A stretch of DNA of 64,000 bases from Peristeroidobacter agariperforans (GTDB lineage: Bacteria > Pseudomonadota > Gammaproteobacteria > Steroidobacterales > Steroidobacteraceae), in contig NZ_RYFW01000002.1 of assembly GCF_004138335.1 (NCBI RefSeq), forward strand, positions 101,001 to 165,000. The letters are read 5' to 3'. A program made the translations under genes and the position numbers. The notes below the pieces were generated by a model, which was not told where the DNA came from, made no database searches, and worked only from the letters and a program-made list of their open reading frames with translations. Numbering within the stretch: the stretch's first letter is position 1; each line of letters begins with the position of its first letter. Shown in pieces: positions 49,705-58,193 of the stretch.

Positions 49705-49713
49705 GAGAGTCAT

Positions 49714-49743
49714 CTGACAGACCTCGGCAAAACGTGATTAAAT
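49714..49743 (+). promoter_or_regulatory. Promoter of the ferric iron ABC transporter
   Basis: CTGACA (49714-49719) and TTAAAT (49738-49743) are separated by 18 bases, a plausible sigma-70 promoter. The Fur-like palindrome overlaps the -10 and start region, which would allow direct repression. Confidence 0.5.
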
Positions 49744-49759
49744 GCGATTCATTCGCATT
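49741..49759. promoter_or_regulatory. Fur box upstream of the iron transporter
   Basis: AATGCGATTCATTCGCATT is a 19-base site with perfect seven-base inverted arms and a five-base centre. It resembles the AATGCGAATGATTCGCATT-type Fur boxes of gamma/betaproteobacteria. It overlaps the transcription start 25 bases before the chosen fbpA-like ATG, so iron-replete cells should shut the operon off. Confidence 0.7.
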
Positions 49760-49783
49760 GATTCAGCCGAGGTTCCGCGGGTC

Positions 49784-50800
49784 ATGTCAGTAAGGTTCGG
49801 TGTGTTTGCGCCGTTGGTCGGCGCGCTGGTGCTCGCAGTGGGTCTCGCCGGCTGCGCCAAGCAACCCTCCGAGCTGGTCGTGTACTCGGCCCGGAACGAG
49901 CAGCTGATCAAGCCCATCTTCGATCGCTACGCGGCCGAGAGCGGCCAGAAAATCCGCTTCGTCACCGACGACGCGGGTCCCTTGATCGAGCGCTTGAATG
50001 CCGAGGGCGCGAACTCCCAGGCCGACATCCTGATGACAGTCGACGCCGGCGAGTTGTGGCACGCCGCCGATCTCGGGCTGATGCAGCCCGTGAATTCGGA
50101 AGTGCTGAACGCCAACATTCCCGAAAGCCTGCGCGATCCGCAGGGCCGCTGGTTTGGCTTCTCGATTCGCGCGCGCACCATCGTTTACAGCACCGAGCGC
50201 GTGAAGCCCGAAGAGTTGAGCGACTACGCCTCGCTCGGCAGCGAGCGTTGGAAAGGCAAGCTCTGCCTGCGCACTTCGAAGAAGGTCTACAACCAATCGC
50301 TGGTCGCCATGCTCATCGCCGAATATGGCGAGCCGAAAACCGAAGAGATCGTACGCGGCTGGGTCGCGAACCTCGCCACCGAGCCTTTCTCGAACGACAC
50401 GCTGCTGATGGAAGCCATCGCCGCCGGCCAATGCGACGTCGGACTGGTGAATACCTATTACTTCGGCCGGCTGTTGCGCGATCAGCCCGATCTGCCGGTC
50501 AAATTGTTCTGGGCCGATCAGGCAGGGCAGGGCGTGCACATCAATATTTCCGGCGCCGGCGTCACGGCGCACGCGCCGCGCGGCGAGCAGGCGAAGAAAT
50601 TTCTGGAATGGCTGTCGCAACCCGAGGCGCAGTCGATGTTTGCCGGTTTGAATCTGGAATATCCCGCCAGCCCCAGCATCGAGCCCGATCCGATCGTCAA
50701 GGCGTGGGGCGACTTCAAGCGCAGCCCGATGAACGTGGCGCAGGCCGGCGAGCTGCAGGCCACGGCGGTGAAGCTGATGGATCGGGCCGGCTATCGCTGA
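49784..50800 (+). CDS. fbpA: Ferric iron ABC transporter, periplasmic substrate-binding lipoprotein
   Basis: A 338-residue FbpA/FutA-type protein. The lipobox is LAGCAKQP after a hydrophobic segment. ELVVYSARNEQLIKP opens lobe 1, and VNTYYFGRLL holds the tyrosine pair that binds Fe3+. The frame extends to 49742, but that region is the promoter and Fur box, so I use the ATG at 49784. It is followed after 143 bases by permease and ATPase genes. Confidence 0.9.
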   Translation: MSVRFGVFAPLVGALVLAVGLAGCAKQPSELVVYSARNEQLIKPIFDRYAAESGQKIRFVTDDAGPLIERLNAEGANSQADILMTVDAGELWHAADLGLMQPVNSEVLNANIPESLRDPQGRWFGFSIRARTIVYSTERVKPEELSDYASLGSERWKGKLCLRTSKKVYNQSLVAMLIAEYGEPKTEEIVRGWVANLATEPFSNDTLLMEAIAAGQCDVGLVNTYYFGRLLRDQPDLPVKLFWADQAGQGVHINISGAGVTAHAPRGEQAKKFLEWLSQPEAQSMFAGLNLEYPASPSIEPDPIVKAWGDFKRSPMNVAQAGELQATAVKLMDRAGYR

Positions 50801-50850
50801 CGAGTTGCAAATATGAACATTCGAATGCCACCCGGGTGCAGGGACGTACC

Positions 50851-50869
50851 CCGCCGCCTCAGGCGGCGG
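50851..50869 (+). other. GC hairpin between fbpA and fbpB
   Basis: CCGCCGCC-TCA-GGCGGCGG forms an eight-base perfect stem. A short A/T pairing (AAAAAG...CTTTTT, 50878-50895) follows. There is no proper U-tract after the GC stem. It may stabilise the fbpA message or lower readthrough to the permease, which would give excess binding protein. Confidence 0.45.
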
Positions 50870-50943
50870 CGAGCAGCAAAAAGTCGCGCCTTTTTGCAAG
50901 CTCGCACGAAGGTCGTGGCAGGATGCCCGATCTCGAGTTTTAA

Positions 50944-52581
50944 ATGATGCAGCCCGAAGTGCGGGGCGCGTGGCGCGATCCGCTGAGTGTGGTGCTCGCG
51001 GTCGTGCTGTGCCTGCCCGCGCTCGTGCCTCTGTTGGTCATCGCGCACGCCACGCTCTCGCCTGAAGCCGACGTCTGGGCGCACTTGTCTCGCTATGTGC
51101 TGCCCGAAGTCACGATCAACACGATCAAACTGGTGGTCGGGGTCGCGCTGTTGAGTGGCATCGTCGGCACAGTGCTGGCGTGGCTCACGTCGATCTGTGA
51201 GTTTCCCGGTCGGCGCTTTTTCGATTGGGCGCTGTTGCTGCCGCTGGCCATTCCCACCTATGTGCTCGCGTTTGTGGCCGTGGGCTTTCTGGATTTCGCG
51301 GGACCGCTGCAGAGCTGGTTGCGCGAGGCGACCGGCAGCTCCGCGTGGGTGCCGAGGATTCGCTCGACCGGTGGCGTCATCTTCGTGCTGTCGCTTGCGC
51401 TGTATCCATACGTTTATTTGCTCGCGAGAACGGCGTTTCTCACTCAAGGCCGGCGTGCGCTCGAAGCTGCGCAGATGTTAGGGCTGGGGCGCGCGGCGGC
51501 GACGTGGAAGGTCGCTCTGCCGATGGCGCGTCCTTGGATCGCCGCCGGCGTCGCGTTGGTCTGCATGGAAGCGCTGGCCGACTTCGGCGCGGTCTCGGTG
51601 TTCAACTACAACACGTTCACGACCGCGATCTATCGTGCATGGTTCGGGATGTTCTCGGTGAGCGCGGCGCTCGAACTCGCGGGTGTGCTGTTGTTGTTTG
51701 TGATCGCAGCGTTCGCGCTGGAACGCAGCTCGCGAGCGGGGGCTCGTTTTGCCAGCAGCCGAGACATGACGCGCGAAGCTGCACGGTTGAATCTTGGTCC
51801 GATGGCACGATGGGGCGCATTTGTCGGCGCTGCCTTGGTGTTGGCGCTCTCGTTCGTGTTGCCTCTGTTACAGCTCTTGATCTGGTCTGCCGAAAATGTG
51901 GGTGACATCGACAGCCGCTACTGGGGCTTCATCGCACGCAGTCTGGTGCTCGCAGGCAGCGCAGCTGTTGTCATTGTGTTCGCCAGTCTCGCGCTTGCTT
52001 ACATCGAGCGGCGTCGCTCGACGAGGTCGATGCGCGTGCTAGTGCGACTTGCGATGTTGGGTTACGCGATTCCCGGAACGGTGCTGGCCGTTGGCATCGC
52101 TGTGCCGTTGGTCCTGTTGAACAATCAGCTGCAGGATTGGTTGCGCGCATGGATGGGTGAGTCGGCGCCGGTGCTGCTGCTCCAAGGCACGTTGCTCGCG
52201 GTGCTCATCGCTTATCTCGCGCGCTTTCTTACGGTTGGATTCAATCCAGTCGAGAGCGGCTTGCAGCGTGTGACACGCAGTATCGATGAAGCCGCCGCCA
52301 GTCTTGGAGTCGTCGGCACCGATCTGATTCGTAAAGTTCACGTGCCGCTGCTGCGAACCAGCCTCGCGACGGCGGCGACCCTGGTGTTCGTCGACGTGAT
52401 GAAGGAAATGCCGATCACGTTGATCACGCGTCCGCCGGGCTGGGACACGCTGGCAGTGCGTGTGTGGGAGATGACGTCCGAAGGTGAGTGGGAGCGCGCA
52501 GCCTTGCCTGCGGTTGCCATCGTGCTGGTCGGACTCATTCCCGCCGCCATGCTGACGCGCAGAGGTGCGCATGTGGCTTGA
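50944..52581 (+). CDS. fbpB: Ferric iron ABC transporter permease (fused double unit)
   Basis: A 545-residue protein with about 12 membrane helices in two homologous halves, each with an EAA-like loop: LEAAQMLGLGRAAATWKVALPMARP in the first and IDEAAASLGVVGTDLIRKVHVPLL in the second. This is the FbpB/SfuB type of iron permease. Two adjacent ATGs begin it at 50944. Its end overlaps the ATPase start by 11 bases. Confidence 0.93.
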   Translation: MMQPEVRGAWRDPLSVVLAVVLCLPALVPLLVIAHATLSPEADVWAHLSRYVLPEVTINTIKLVVGVALLSGIVGTVLAWLTSICEFPGRRFFDWALLLPLAIPTYVLAFVAVGFLDFAGPLQSWLREATGSSAWVPRIRSTGGVIFVLSLALYPYVYLLARTAFLTQGRRALEAAQMLGLGRAAATWKVALPMARPWIAAGVALVCMEALADFGAVSVFNYNTFTTAIYRAWFGMFSVSAALELAGVLLLFVIAAFALERSSRAGARFASSRDMTREAARLNLGPMARWGAFVGAALVLALSFVLPLLQLLIWSAENVGDIDSRYWGFIARSLVLAGSAAVVIVFASLALAYIERRRSTRSMRVLVRLAMLGYAIPGTVLAVGIAVPLVLLNNQLQDWLRAWMGESAPVLLLQGTLLAVLIAYLARFLTVGFNPVESGLQRVTRSIDEAAASLGVVGTDLIRKVHVPLLRTSLATAATLVFVDVMKEMPITLITRPPGWDTLAVRVWEMTSEGEWERAALPAVAIVLVGLIPAAMLTRRGAHVA

Positions 52582-53611
52582 GCTTGAAAACGTTGTGCGG
52601 CGTTTCGGCGAGCGCTCGGCCGTGAACGGCTTGTCGATGCGCCTGGCAAAAGGCTCGATCGGTTGTCTGCTGGGCCCAAGCGGCTGCGGCAAGACGACGG
52701 CGTTGCGTTGTATCGCGGGTTTCGAGCCTGTCGATGTCGGCGTGATTCGCGCGCACGGCCGCGTGCTTGCGTCCGAGAGTTTTCATTCGCCGCCGGAGAG
52801 CCGGCAGATCGGCATGGTGTTCCAGGACTACGCGTTGTTTCCGCATCTCACCGTGCTCGACAACGTGGCGTTCGGCCTGCACCGCCTGGATCGAAGCAAG
52901 CGCAAGCGACGCGCGGAAGAAATATTGGAAACGGTGGGCCTGGCGGAGCACCGCGGTCATTACCCGCATCAATTATCCGGCGGTCAGCAGCAGCGAGTCG
53001 CCTTGGCGAGAGCATTGGCGCCAGAGCCTGAGATCGTATTGCTCGATGAGCCGTTCTCGAGTCTGGATGTCGAACTGCGCGAGCGCCTGAGCGTCGAAGT
53101 CCGCTCGGTGTTGAAGACGCTCAACACGACTGCGTTGCTGGTCACGCACGACCAGCAGGAAGCGTTCGCAGTCGCCGACGTCGTGGGGGTGATGAGGGAC
53201 GGCAAGCTGGAGCAGTGGGATACGCCGTATCAGCTTTATCATCGACCGGAGACGCGCTTCGTCGCGGACTTCATCGGCCAGGGCGTGTTCATTCCCGGCG
53301 AGATCGTCGCAGCGGGCTCGGTGCGCACTGAGCTGGGCGTGGTGCGCGCCAACGGCAACGGACAGTGGCAGACGGGGCGTCACGTCGATCTGCTGTTACG
53401 GCCTGACGACGTCATTCACGACGACGCCAGCACGCTACGCGCGGAAGTGTGTCAGCGCGCGTTCCGTGGAGCGGAGTTCTTGTACACATTGAAGCTGGCG
53501 AGCGGCGTGCAACTGCTGTCGCTCGTGCCGAGCCACCACGATCACGCAGTCGGCGAACAAATCGGCATCCGCATCGAGCCCGACCATGTGGTGGCGTTCG
53601 CGCGCGACTGA
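52571..53611 (+). CDS. fbpC: Ferric iron ABC transporter ATPase
   Basis: A 346-residue ATPase: Walker A GPSGCGKTT, Q-loop VFQDYALFPH, signature LSGGQQQRVALARAL, Walker B VLLDEPFSSLD, H-loop VTHDQQEAF, then a C-terminal TOBE-like domain. AGAGG before the ATG at 52571 favours it over the GTG at 52565. A clear terminator follows. Confidence 0.93.
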   Translation: MWLELENVVRRFGERSAVNGLSMRLAKGSIGCLLGPSGCGKTTALRCIAGFEPVDVGVIRAHGRVLASESFHSPPESRQIGMVFQDYALFPHLTVLDNVAFGLHRLDRSKRKRRAEEILETVGLAEHRGHYPHQLSGGQQQRVALARALAPEPEIVLLDEPFSSLDVELRERLSVEVRSVLKTLNTTALLVTHDQQEAFAVADVVGVMRDGKLEQWDTPYQLYHRPETRFVADFIGQGVFIPGEIVAAGSVRTELGVVRANGNGQWQTGRHVDLLLRPDDVIHDDASTLRAEVCQRAFRGAEFLYTLKLASGVQLLSLVPSHHDHAVGEQIGIRIEPDHVVAFARD

Positions 53612-53617
53612 TGAAAG

Positions 53618-53640
53618 AATCGGATCAATCCGATTTTTTT
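53618..53640 (+). terminator. Rho-independent terminator of the iron-transport operon
   Basis: AATCGGA (53618-53624), loop TCAA, TCCGATT (53629-53635), then five more Ts. It begins six bases after the fbpC stop and precedes rppH by eight bases, separating the two units. Confidence 0.9.
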
Positions 53641-53648
53641 CCAGTTCC

Positions 53649-54230
53649 ATGACCGATTTCATCGATGCAGACGGCTTTCGCGCCAATGTCGGAATCGTCT
53701 TGATCCGCGAGGACCGCCAGGTCTTCCTTGGCGGCCGGACCGGCGGCCGCGGCTGGCAATTCCCCCAAGGCGGCGTACAGCAGCGGGAAACCCCCGAGGA
53801 AGCCTTGTACCGCGAGCTCAAGGAGGAGGTGGGGCTGGATCCCCAGGACGTGAAGCTGATCGCGGGCACCCGCAACTGGCTGCGTTACCGCCTGCCCAAA
53901 CAATACGTCCGCAAGAACAGCCATCCGCCCTGTATCGGGCAGAAACAGCGTTGGTTCCTGCTCAGCTTCGCGGGCAGCGAGGATCGCTTCGACCTGGTGT
54001 CCAACGGCGAGCCCGAGTTCGACAGCTGGCGATGGGTCGATTACTGGACCCCGGTTCGCGAGGTCATCTACTTCAAGCGCGCCGTCTATGCGCGCGCCCT
54101 GGACGAGTTGGCGCGCACCGCCTTCCCACAGGACCCGCCGGCGCTGCCGGAGTGGTCCCAGGAAGAAAAATATTTACGCAACCTGGCGCAGCGGCAGCAA
54201 AAGGCCGCGCGCGACAAGGCCATCGGTTAG
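53649..54230 (+). CDS. rppH: RNA 5'-pyrophosphohydrolase
   Basis: A 193-residue Nudix enzyme that removes pyrophosphate from mRNA 5' ends and starts RNase E decay. The Nudix box is GGVQQRETPEEALYRELKEE, and the N-terminus (DADGFRANVGIVLI) and QKQRWFLL segment fit RppH. The Lys/Gln-rich C-terminus makes it slightly longer than most. Its last four bases overlap the end of convergent hemJ. Confidence 0.95.
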   Translation: MTDFIDADGFRANVGIVLIREDRQVFLGGRTGGRGWQFPQGGVQQRETPEEALYRELKEEVGLDPQDVKLIAGTRNWLRYRLPKQYVRKNSHPPCIGQKQRWFLLSFAGSEDRFDLVSNGEPEFDSWRWVDYWTPVREVIYFKRAVYARALDELARTAFPQDPPALPEWSQEEKYLRNLAQRQQKAARDKAIG

Positions 54231-54649
54231 AACGGCTTAACGACCACTAGGATCACGATGCCGAACAGGAACAGGGTCGGCACTTCGTTGAAGCCTCGAT
54301 ACCAGCGCTCCGAGCGCTGGTTGCGGTCGTTGCGGAAGGCGACCAGCAGCCGGTAGCACCAGACGTGATACGCGATGAGCCCGGCCACCAGCGTCAGCTT
54401 GGCGTGCATCCAGCCCGTCTGCATGAAGCCCGGCACCTGGCCCAGCGTCGCGCCGCCGAACAGGACCGCGAGCACGCCGCCCACCGTCATCATGGTGAAA
54501 AGCCGCCGTTCCATGATCTTGAAGCGCTCGGCGCCTGCCGGATCGCTGACTCCAAGCGCCGCGTGATACACGAACAGGCGCGGCAGATAGAACAAGCCCG
54601 CGAACCAGGTGATTACGAAAATAATGTGCAACGCCTTGAGCCAGAGCAT
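54227..54649 (-). CDS. hemJ: Protoporphyrinogen oxidase HemJ
   Basis: A 140-residue membrane protein with about four helices. LWLKALHIIFVITWFAGLFYLPR holds the conserved His and Trp; GWMHAKLTLVAGLIAYHVWCYR the second set; the C-terminus ends PTLFLFGIVILVVVKPF. It converts protoporphyrinogen IX to protoporphyrin IX in the penultimate heme step. hemL is 38 kb away in this window. Confidence 0.93.
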   Translation of the reverse strand: MLWLKALHIIFVITWFAGLFYLPRLFVYHAALGVSDPAGAERFKIMERRLFTMMTVGGVLAVLFGGATLGQVPGFMQTGWMHAKLTLVAGLIAYHVWCYRLLVAFRNDRNQRSERWYRGFNEVPTLFLFGIVILVVVKPF

Positions 54650-54896
54650 GAATGACCTTTTCCGTGACCTTCGGGACTGCCGCGGCTTTCGCCTGTAGCC
54701 GCTTTGGGTAATCGCCGCATGCGGTCGCGCACGGCGGCCGCCGATGTGGGGGCGAGTCCGGCGCCGGGACGGGATTCTTTGCGGCGCTTCTCAAAACGAG
54801 GCGCGGCGGCTGTGCTCTAATTTCACCAGCTTTCGTCAAATTCGTACTACTTATTTTCGATGCAGCCGCGTCCTTTCACCTCACAGTCGTTCAGAA

Positions 54897-55637
54897 ATGC
54901 CTGAATTCGCTCCCCAACGCACCGGCGCCTTCGTCATTCGCCAGATGCCTTCCTGGCGGCGGCGCGCCGTGCTCATCGTGGGGACACTGGGCGTGCTGAT
55001 CGCGCTGTACCTGATGTACGAGTGGGGCCGCTTCGAGGGCGGCTACAGCAAGTTCGCCGAGATCCAGCAGCGTCGCGAGCTGAACGCCAAGATCGAGTCG
55101 CTGCAGGACGAGAATGAACGGCTGCGCGCCGCGGTCGCGGCCGCCGAGCTGGATCGCAAGGTCGAAAACAAAGCCTACGCCGACGTTGAAAAGAATCTCG
55201 CGGACCTACAGGCGCAGGTCCTCAAGCATCGTGAGCAGCTGACGTTCTATCGCGGCATCGTGTCGCCAGAAGACGGCATCGGCGGTTTGCGCATTCAACG
55301 GTTCCAGGTGCTGCCCGGCGCGGGCGACCACCAATACCGGCTGCGGCTGGTGCTGGTGCAGTCGATGCGCCAGGAAAGCGTGGTTTCCGGATCGGTAGTC
55401 GTGCAGCTCGAAGGCGTGCGCGAGAATCGACCGGTCCAGCTGCAGCTTTCGGAGGCCGCGAAAACCCAGCGGGCCGATGGGCAGCTGCCCTTTCAATTCC
55501 GCTATTTTCAGAATCTCGAGCAGGACATCGTGCTGCCGGACGGCTTCGAGCCGCGGGCCGTGACGGTCGAGGTGCGTTCGCCGCGCATGGACCCTGTGCG
55601 AGAATCCTATCCCTGGCAAGTGCAGACCGAAGCGTAA
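54897..55637 (+). CDS. DUF6776-like membrane protein with coiled coil
   Basis: A 246-residue protein: basic N-terminus, one membrane segment (WRRRAVLIVGTLGVLIALYLMYEWG), a coiled coil (about residues 58-120) and a beta-rich C-terminal domain (FYRGIVSPEDGIGGLRIQRF). This layout matches DUF6776, often found beside bactofilin. Function is unknown; a periplasmic scaffold or partner of the bactofilin filament is an inference. The frame is open to 54744, but the ATG at 54897 starts the membrane-protein pattern. It lies 38 bases before the bactofilin gene. Confidence 0.75.
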   Translation: MPEFAPQRTGAFVIRQMPSWRRRAVLIVGTLGVLIALYLMYEWGRFEGGYSKFAEIQQRRELNAKIESLQDENERLRAAVAAAELDRKVENKAYADVEKNLADLQAQVLKHREQLTFYRGIVSPEDGIGGLRIQRFQVLPGAGDHQYRLRLVLVQSMRQESVVSGSVVVQLEGVRENRPVQLQLSEAAKTQRADGQLPFQFRYFQNLEQDIVLPDGFEPRAVTVEVRSPRMDPVRESYPWQVQTEA

Positions 55638-55675
55638 CCGCCTCGAGGCGAGCTGGCCCCTGACCTGGACGGCGC

Positions 55676-56101
55676 ATGTTCAACCGTAGCAAACCCAAAC
55701 CGCATCGTATCGACACGCTGATCGGCGCCGGCACCCGCATCATCGGCGACGTGCAGTTCGCCGGCGGCTTCCACGTCGACGGTCACGTGAAAGGCAACGT
55801 CGATGCGCCCGCCGACTCCGGTGCGACGCTCAGTGTCAGCGACAGTGGCGTCGTGGAAGGCTCGGTGGCCGTGCCCAACGTGATCCTCAACGGCACGGTG
55901 AAGGGCGACATCCTGGCGCACGAGCGCGTCGAGCTCGGCGCGACCGCGCGGGTCACCGGCAACGTGTATTACGCCCTGATCGAGATGGAAATGGGTGCGG
56001 AGATCACCGGCAAGCTGATCCACGAGCCGCGCCGAGGCGGCAAGGCCGAGCCAGAGATCAAGCCGGCTCCTGGCCAGACAGCCGCAGATTCCGCAGGCTG
56101 A
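55676..56101 (+). CDS. Bactofilin
   Basis: A 141-residue polymer-forming cytoskeletal protein. The core (IDTLIGAGTRIIGDVQFAGGFHVDGHVKGNV...) is a right-handed beta-helix of repeating G-x-[VI] turns. The N-terminal MFNRSK may be a membrane-targeting peptide; the C-terminus is Pro/Ala-rich and disordered. Bactofilins scaffold murein enzymes; an M23 peptidase lies 4 kb away. It follows the DUF6776-like gene. Confidence 0.92.
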   Translation: MFNRSKPKPHRIDTLIGAGTRIIGDVQFAGGFHVDGHVKGNVDAPADSGATLSVSDSGVVEGSVAVPNVILNGTVKGDILAHERVELGATARVTGNVYYALIEMEMGAEITGKLIHEPRRGGKAEPEIKPAPGQTAADSAG

Positions 56102-56132
56102 TGACCTTATAGCTCAATGGTTTGGGAGCGTT

Positions 56133-56163
56133 TTGCCGTTCCAGGCAGCGCCTGGGCTACACT
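56133..56163 (+). promoter_or_regulatory. Candidate erpA promoter with palindrome in a 19-base spacer
   Basis: TTGCCG (56133-56138) and TACACT (56158-56163) are separated by 19 bases. The spacer holds CCAGGC-AGC-GCCTGG (56141-56155), a perfect dyad. Long spacer plus central dyad is the layout used by MerR-family activators; that reading is inference. Confidence 0.35.
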
Positions 56164-56196
56164 TGATTCAGACGCTGCCGTCCCCAACGTGGCCTC

Positions 56197-56571
56197 ATGA
56201 ACACCGAATCCGCCGTTTCCAGTTTTGCTCCGCATGCCGGCACGCCCAGCCTGGTCTTCACCGACGCCGCGGCCGCCAAGGTCAGCGAGCTGATCCGTGA
56301 AGAATCGAATCCCAATCTGAAGCTGCGCGTGTTCGTGCAAGGCGGCGGCTGCTCGGGCTTCCAATACGGCTTCACTTTCGACGAGAACCTGGAAGAAGGC
56401 GACACGCGCGTCGAGAACGGCGGCGTGACGCTGCTGATCGATCCGATGAGCATCCAGTATCTCGCCGGCGCCGAGATCGACTACAAGGAAGACATCGAAG
56501 GCGCGCAGTTCGTCATTCGCAATCCGAATGCCACGACCACCTGCGGCTGCGGCTCGTCGTTCAACACGTAA
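56197..56571 (+). CDS. erpA: Iron-sulfur cluster insertion protein ErpA
   Basis: A 124-residue A-type Fe-S carrier. The three cysteines are in [11 protein letters not shown] and [22 protein letters not shown] and [11 protein letters not shown] are conserved. It inserts clusters into apo-proteins, including respiratory and isoprenoid enzymes. It stands alone between bactofilin and ppx, with its own candidate promoter. Confidence 0.95.
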   Translation: MNTESAVSSFAPHAGTPSLVFTDAAAAKVSELIREESNPNLKLRVFVQGGGCSGFQYGFTFDENLEEGDTRVENGGVTLLIDPMSIQYLAGAEIDYKEDIEGAQFVIRNPNATTTCGCGSSFNT

Positions 56572-56693
56572 CCGCACGCCGCGCGGATTGCTCGACCTCG
56601 CCGACAGTGGCACAGTTGCCGCTGTCAAAAATGCGACGTTGAGCGAATGGCCGTGTCCAACAACTGCAATCGGGCGATCGGATAGTCTTTGCG

Positions 56694-58190
56694 ATGGCGC
56701 GCAAAATTCCCGACGTCATTGCGGCCGTCGATCTCGGTTCCAACAGCTTTCACATGGTCGTCGCCCGTCATTCGCACGGGCAGCTCGTCATCCAGGACCG
56801 TCTGCGCGAAAGCGTGCGGCTCGGCGCCGGGCTCGATGAGCAGGGCCGCCTGAAGCGCGAAGCCATCGAAGTTGCGCTCGCCTGTCTGGAGCGCTTCGGC
56901 CAGCGCTTGCGCGACATGAAGGCCGAGAGCGTGCGCGTCGTCGGCACCAACACTCTTCGCAAGGCCAAGCGCAAAGGCGCCTTTCTGGATCGCGCTCGCT
57001 CGGCGCTCGGTCATCCCATCGAAGTGATCTCCGGCATCGAAGAGGCGCGCCTGATCTATCTCGGCGTCGCCAACACCATGCCCAATGAGCCCGGTCGCCG
57101 CCTGGTGGCCGACATCGGCGGCGGCAGCACCGAAATCATCATCGGCGAAGGCCAGCATCCGAAGAAGCTCGAAAGTCTGCACATGGGCTGCGTGAGCATG
57201 AGCTCGCGCATCTTCAACGATGGTGTGATCACCGAGAAGCGCATGAAGCGCGCTCGGCTCGCCGCGCGCCTCGAGCTGGAGCCGGTGCAGACGACATTCA
57301 AGAACTATGGGTGGGAGCACACAGTCGGTTCATCCGGCACGATTCGCGCCGTCAGCGACGTTCTGCGCGCGCGTTCCAGTGGCGATGGAATCATTACTCC
57401 GGCCGGGATCGAGCTGTTGATCGAGCAGCTGTTGCGCGCCGGAGAGCTCTCGAAATTGCGTCTGCCCGGATTGGCGGACGAGCGCTTACCGGTATTCCCC
57501 GGCGGCCTCGCCATCCTCGCCGAGGTGCTCAGCGTGCTCGATATCAAGACGATGAAGGCCGCTGACGGCGCTTTGCGCGAGGGTTTGCTCTACGACCTGG
57601 TGGGCCGCTTCACCGATGAGGATGCGCGTTTGCGCAGCGTGCGCGCCATGCAAGGCCGCTATCACGTCGACCTCGCGCAGGCGGCACGCGTCGAAGCCAC
57701 TGCGCTCGGCTTCTTGCGTCAGACGCAGGCCGCGTGGGAGCTCGACGATCCTTTCGCCGAAATGGCGTTGTCGTGCGCAGCGCGACTGCACGAGATCGGC
57801 CTCGATGTCTCGCACTCGCACTACCAGAAGCATGGCGCGTATCTGCTCGAACATGCCGACTTGCCGGGCTTTCCGCAGGAAGAACAGAAGATCCTCGCGT
57901 ACATCGTCGGTGCGCATCGGCGCAAGTTGGCGCTCGACGCGCTCCAGGAGCTGACGCCGCCATGGCACATCAAGGCGCAATTCTTGATCCTGATCCTGCG
58001 GCTCGCTGTGTTGTTACACCGTGGGCGCAGCGCTGAGGTTCTGCCGAAGATCGACCTGTTGCCGCGCGCGCGAGCGATGGAGATCACGTTCCCGAAGGGC
58101 TGGCTCGATTCCCATCCGCTGACCGCCGCCGATCTGGACAACGAGATCGAGTACCTGAAAGCGGCCGGCTACCGCTTGCGCGTGATTTAG
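56694..58190 (+). CDS. ppx: Exopolyphosphatase
   Basis: A 498-residue Ppx/GppA protein. AAVDLGSNSFHMVV and DIGGGSTEIIIGEG are the phosphate loops of the ASKHA fold, and a C-terminal HD-like domain follows (ARLHEIGLDVSHSHYQKHG). It removes terminal phosphates from polyphosphate. It stops three bases from the end of convergent ppk. Confidence 0.94.
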   Translation: MARKIPDVIAAVDLGSNSFHMVVARHSHGQLVIQDRLRESVRLGAGLDEQGRLKREAIEVALACLERFGQRLRDMKAESVRVVGTNTLRKAKRKGAFLDRARSALGHPIEVISGIEEARLIYLGVANTMPNEPGRRLVADIGGGSTEIIIGEGQHPKKLESLHMGCVSMSSRIFNDGVITEKRMKRARLAARLELEPVQTTFKNYGWEHTVGSSGTIRAVSDVLRARSSGDGIITPAGIELLIEQLLRAGELSKLRLPGLADERLPVFPGGLAILAEVLSVLDIKTMKAADGALREGLLYDLVGRFTDEDARLRSVRAMQGRYHVDLAQAARVEATALGFLRQTQAAWELDDPFAEMALSCAARLHEIGLDVSHSHYQKHGAYLLEHADLPGFPQEEQKILAYIVGAHRRKLALDALQELTPPWHIKAQFLILILRLAVLLHRGRSAEVLPKIDLLPRARAMEITFPKGWLDSHPLTAADLDNEIEYLKAAGYRLRVI

Positions 58191-58193
58191 CTC

